A program made the position numbers and the translations under genes. Shown here one piece after another: positions 62,485 to 64,000 of a DNA stretch of 64,000 bases. Under the pieces are notes generated by a model that had not been told where the DNA came from, made no database searches, and saw only the letters and a program-made list of their open reading frames with translations. Source of the DNA: Flavobacteriaceae bacterium PS02338 (GTDB taxonomy: Bacteria > Bacteroidota > Bacteroidia > Sphingobacteriales > Sphingobacteriaceae); the NCBI GenBank assembly GCA_029959615.1, contig JASCOD010000002.1, forward strand, positions 744,001-808,000. Reading direction: 5' to 3'. The stretch's first letter is position 1; every line of letters begins with the position of its first letter.

Positions 62485-64000
62485 GATTTTGAATTTAAAT
62501 TGCTAATCAATTGGCCGCGGCGGAGCTGCTCGGCCAATGCGCGGATGCCCCTTTCCATACTGCCCTGCTCCAGTGCTGCTTCCTGCACAGCGACCCTTTC
62601 CCTACCTTCGGTGGTATAGGCCAGGTATTCCTCGGCGCAGAGTTCGTTCCTGTAGACCTTCATCACCTGCCCGCCGATATCGACAAAGATTTCCCGTTGG
62701 TCCTTGTTGACCGAGAGCAACAGCGTCTTGCCCTTTTCGGACAGGCCCAGTGTTTCCTGTAGCTTGTCGAACTTGTGCATGAACTTGCGCATGTCCATCA
62801 GGATCTTGATATCGGCATTGTTGATGATGGCATCCTTGATGACCGGAGAGCTGACCAGGTCGTCCAGTTCCTGCGTGATCACGTTCGGCACGCCGTTGAA
62901 CTTACGGATGGTCTTAAAGGCATATTGGATAAAGCCCGCCATGCCCGAATTGGCAATCGCCTTCCAGGCCTCGTCAATGGTCAGCACCTTACGGATACCC
63001 TTCAGCTTCCGCATCTTCGATAGGAACATTTCCATCAGGATCAGCGTCACTACCGGAAACAGGATGGGATGCTCCTTGATCTGGTCCAGTTCGATGACCA
63101 CAAATCGCTGGCCCAACAGGTCCAGGTTCTCCGTCGCATTCAGCAGGTAATCGAACTCCCCGCCACGGTAGTAGGGACGCAGCACGTAAAGGAAACTGTC
63201 CATGTCAAAATCCCTATCCTTCACCTTCTGCGAATGCAGCACCTGCCTGTACTCCTGCTCCAGGTATTCATAGAAAGTATTGAAGCAGGGAAATAAGGCT
63301 GGAAACTTGACCAGGTGCAGGTAATAGCCCTGTAGGGCATTGGACAGGGCCACATATTCGCTACGGTTGAAAGGCTCGTTCTCCTGTTTCCACAAAGTCA
63401 CCAGCAAAGCTTTCAGGCTTTCCTTCTTTTCCGTATCGGGCAGCTGTCCCTCCGAAAGGAAGAAGGGATTGAACTGGATCGGGTTATCCTGCTCATAGGT
63501 AAAGTAATAGCCGCCCAAGAGTTCACACAGTCCTTTATAGCTGCCGCCGATATCCACCGTCACACAGTGCGCCCCCTGGTCATAGAGCGTGCGCAGGATA
63601 TGGTTCACCGTCATGCTCTTGCCGCCACCGGAAGTCCCGCAGACCAGCATGCCCATATTGGAGGTGATCCCCAATTGCCTCGGCGCATCGAACAGGTCTA
63701 CATAGACCGGTCTGCCATGCAGGCGGTCGCAGAAACGGATGCCCGAGGTGGCCGGGTCCGAACGGTAATTGGTCTCCACATTCAGGAAACAGCTCGCCTG
63801 ATCCAAGAAGGTATCAAAAGTATCGTTCATCGGAAAATCCGCCGCATTGCCCGGAATGCCCGCCCACCAGAGCTGCGCCGCCCCGTCACTTTCCTGTTTG
63901 GCCACCGCCCCGATCTGCGCCATGGCCGAGCTCACCCGATTGCGCAGCTCCTGTAGCTCAGAACGGTCCTCTGTCCAGGCCATCACATTGAAATGCGCCT
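62481..64000 (-). CDS. traG: Conjugative transposon ATPase TraG (VirB4-like), partial
   Basis: The frame is open to the right edge, so the N-terminal part is missing; about 506 residues are visible of roughly 800. The Walker A motif is GTSGGGKSMTVNHIL, and Walker B is VLTIDEAWKAI. WAGIPGNAADFPMNDTFDTF and FCDRLHGRPVYVDLFDAP are TraG signatures, as are the RQDG-like ITQELDDLVSSP and the DIKILMDMRKFMHKF region. TraG powers the type IV secretion of DNA. A valine-coded start at 63986 is not real because the frame continues with AHFN before it. Confidence 0.95.
   Translation of the reverse strand, partial: AHFNVMAWTEDRSELQELRNRVSSAMAQIGAVAKQESDGAAQLWWAGIPGNAADFPMNDTFDTFLDQASCFLNVETNYRSDPATSGIRFCDRLHGRPVYVDLFDAPRQLGITSNMGMLVCGTSGGGKSMTVNHILRTLYDQGAHCVTVDIGGSYKGLCELLGGYYFTYEQDNPIQFNPFFLSEGQLPDTEKKESLKALLVTLWKQENEPFNRSEYVALSNALQGYYLHLVKFPALFPCFNTFYEYLEQEYRQVLHSQKVKDRDFDMDSFLYVLRPYYRGGEFDYLLNATENLDLLGQRFVVIELDQIKEHPILFPVVTLILMEMFLSKMRKLKGIRKVLTIDEAWKAIANSGMAGFIQYAFKTIRKFNGVPNVITQELDDLVSSPVIKDAIINNADIKILMDMRKFMHKFDKLQETLGLSEKGKTLLLSVNKDQREIFVDIGGQVMKVYRNELCAEEYLAYTTEGRERVAVQEAALEQGSMERGIRALAEQLRRGQLISNLNSKS

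Noticed and set aside
63950..63986. TraG start at 63986
   Set aside because: The codon there is GTG in the middle of a conserved segment, and the frame stays open to the window edge.

Overview
The window comes from a member of the Bacteroidota, most likely the Sphingobacteriaceae (Pedobacter-like). The signs are type IX secretion (T9SS) sorting tails, SusC/SusD pairs, a one-protein hybrid two-component regulator (HTCS), TAnnTTTG -7 promoter elements, starts without Shine-Dalgarno sequences, and a Bacteroidetes-type Tra/PRTRC conjugation module. No rRNA, tRNA or CRISPR array was recognised.

Layout. (1) 1-5.7 kb is an ion and toxic-anion island: an ACR3 arsenite exporter, a voltage-gated-type K+ channel, a small membrane protein, then a fluoride riboswitch controlling a CLC-F-type fluoride antiporter and a DUF190 protein, with NhaA convergent. 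(2) 5.7-7.9 kb holds a structured non-coding stretch with a terminator, a 13-bp inverted repeat, a CTnDOT-type tyrosine recombinase and a decayed RhuM gene. (3) 7.9-44.1 kb is a large polysaccharide utilisation locus (PUL). Leftward genes encode glycoside hydrolases, two SGNH acetylesterases, three paralogous secreted FAD oxidoreductases, T9SS surface proteins, a ROK kinase, CstA and the HTCS. Rightward genes encode SusC, SusD, a fasciclin lipoprotein and another lipoprotein. (4) 44.7-50.3 kb is a GC-richer ICE backbone: PRTRC genes, an SSB, a PUR-RadC fusion and a zinc-finger protein. (5) 50.4-55.9 kb is an apparent insert: a T9SS protein and a LytS/LytTR-type two-component system. (6) 55.9-64 kb is the conjugation operon: an unrecognised 365-aa gene, TraM, TraL, TraK, TraJ, three related TraI/TerB-like proteins, a lipoprotein and TraG, which runs off the right edge.

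How it works together. The HTCS should sense an oligosaccharide in the periplasm and drive the PUL. Reading the intergenic regions by eye, I found the same direct-repeat operator (9-mers close to ATAGTGCAC, starts 11 and 21 bp apart) upstream of four transcription units. In all four, exactly 21 bp separates the last box from a TAnnTTTG element. This defines a predicted regulon: susCD, the FAD/GH pair, the GH2/T9SS operon and the FAD/esterase/ROK/CstA operon, with a weaker fifth site. The integrase on one side and the PRTRC/Tra genes on the other suggest that the PUL is cargo of an integrative conjugative element (ICE).

The least described parts are the operator set, the trio of secreted FAD oxidoreductases together with two proteins that look like an unassigned clan-A glycosidase family, and a one-base frameshift splitting an esterase from its T9SS anchor region.
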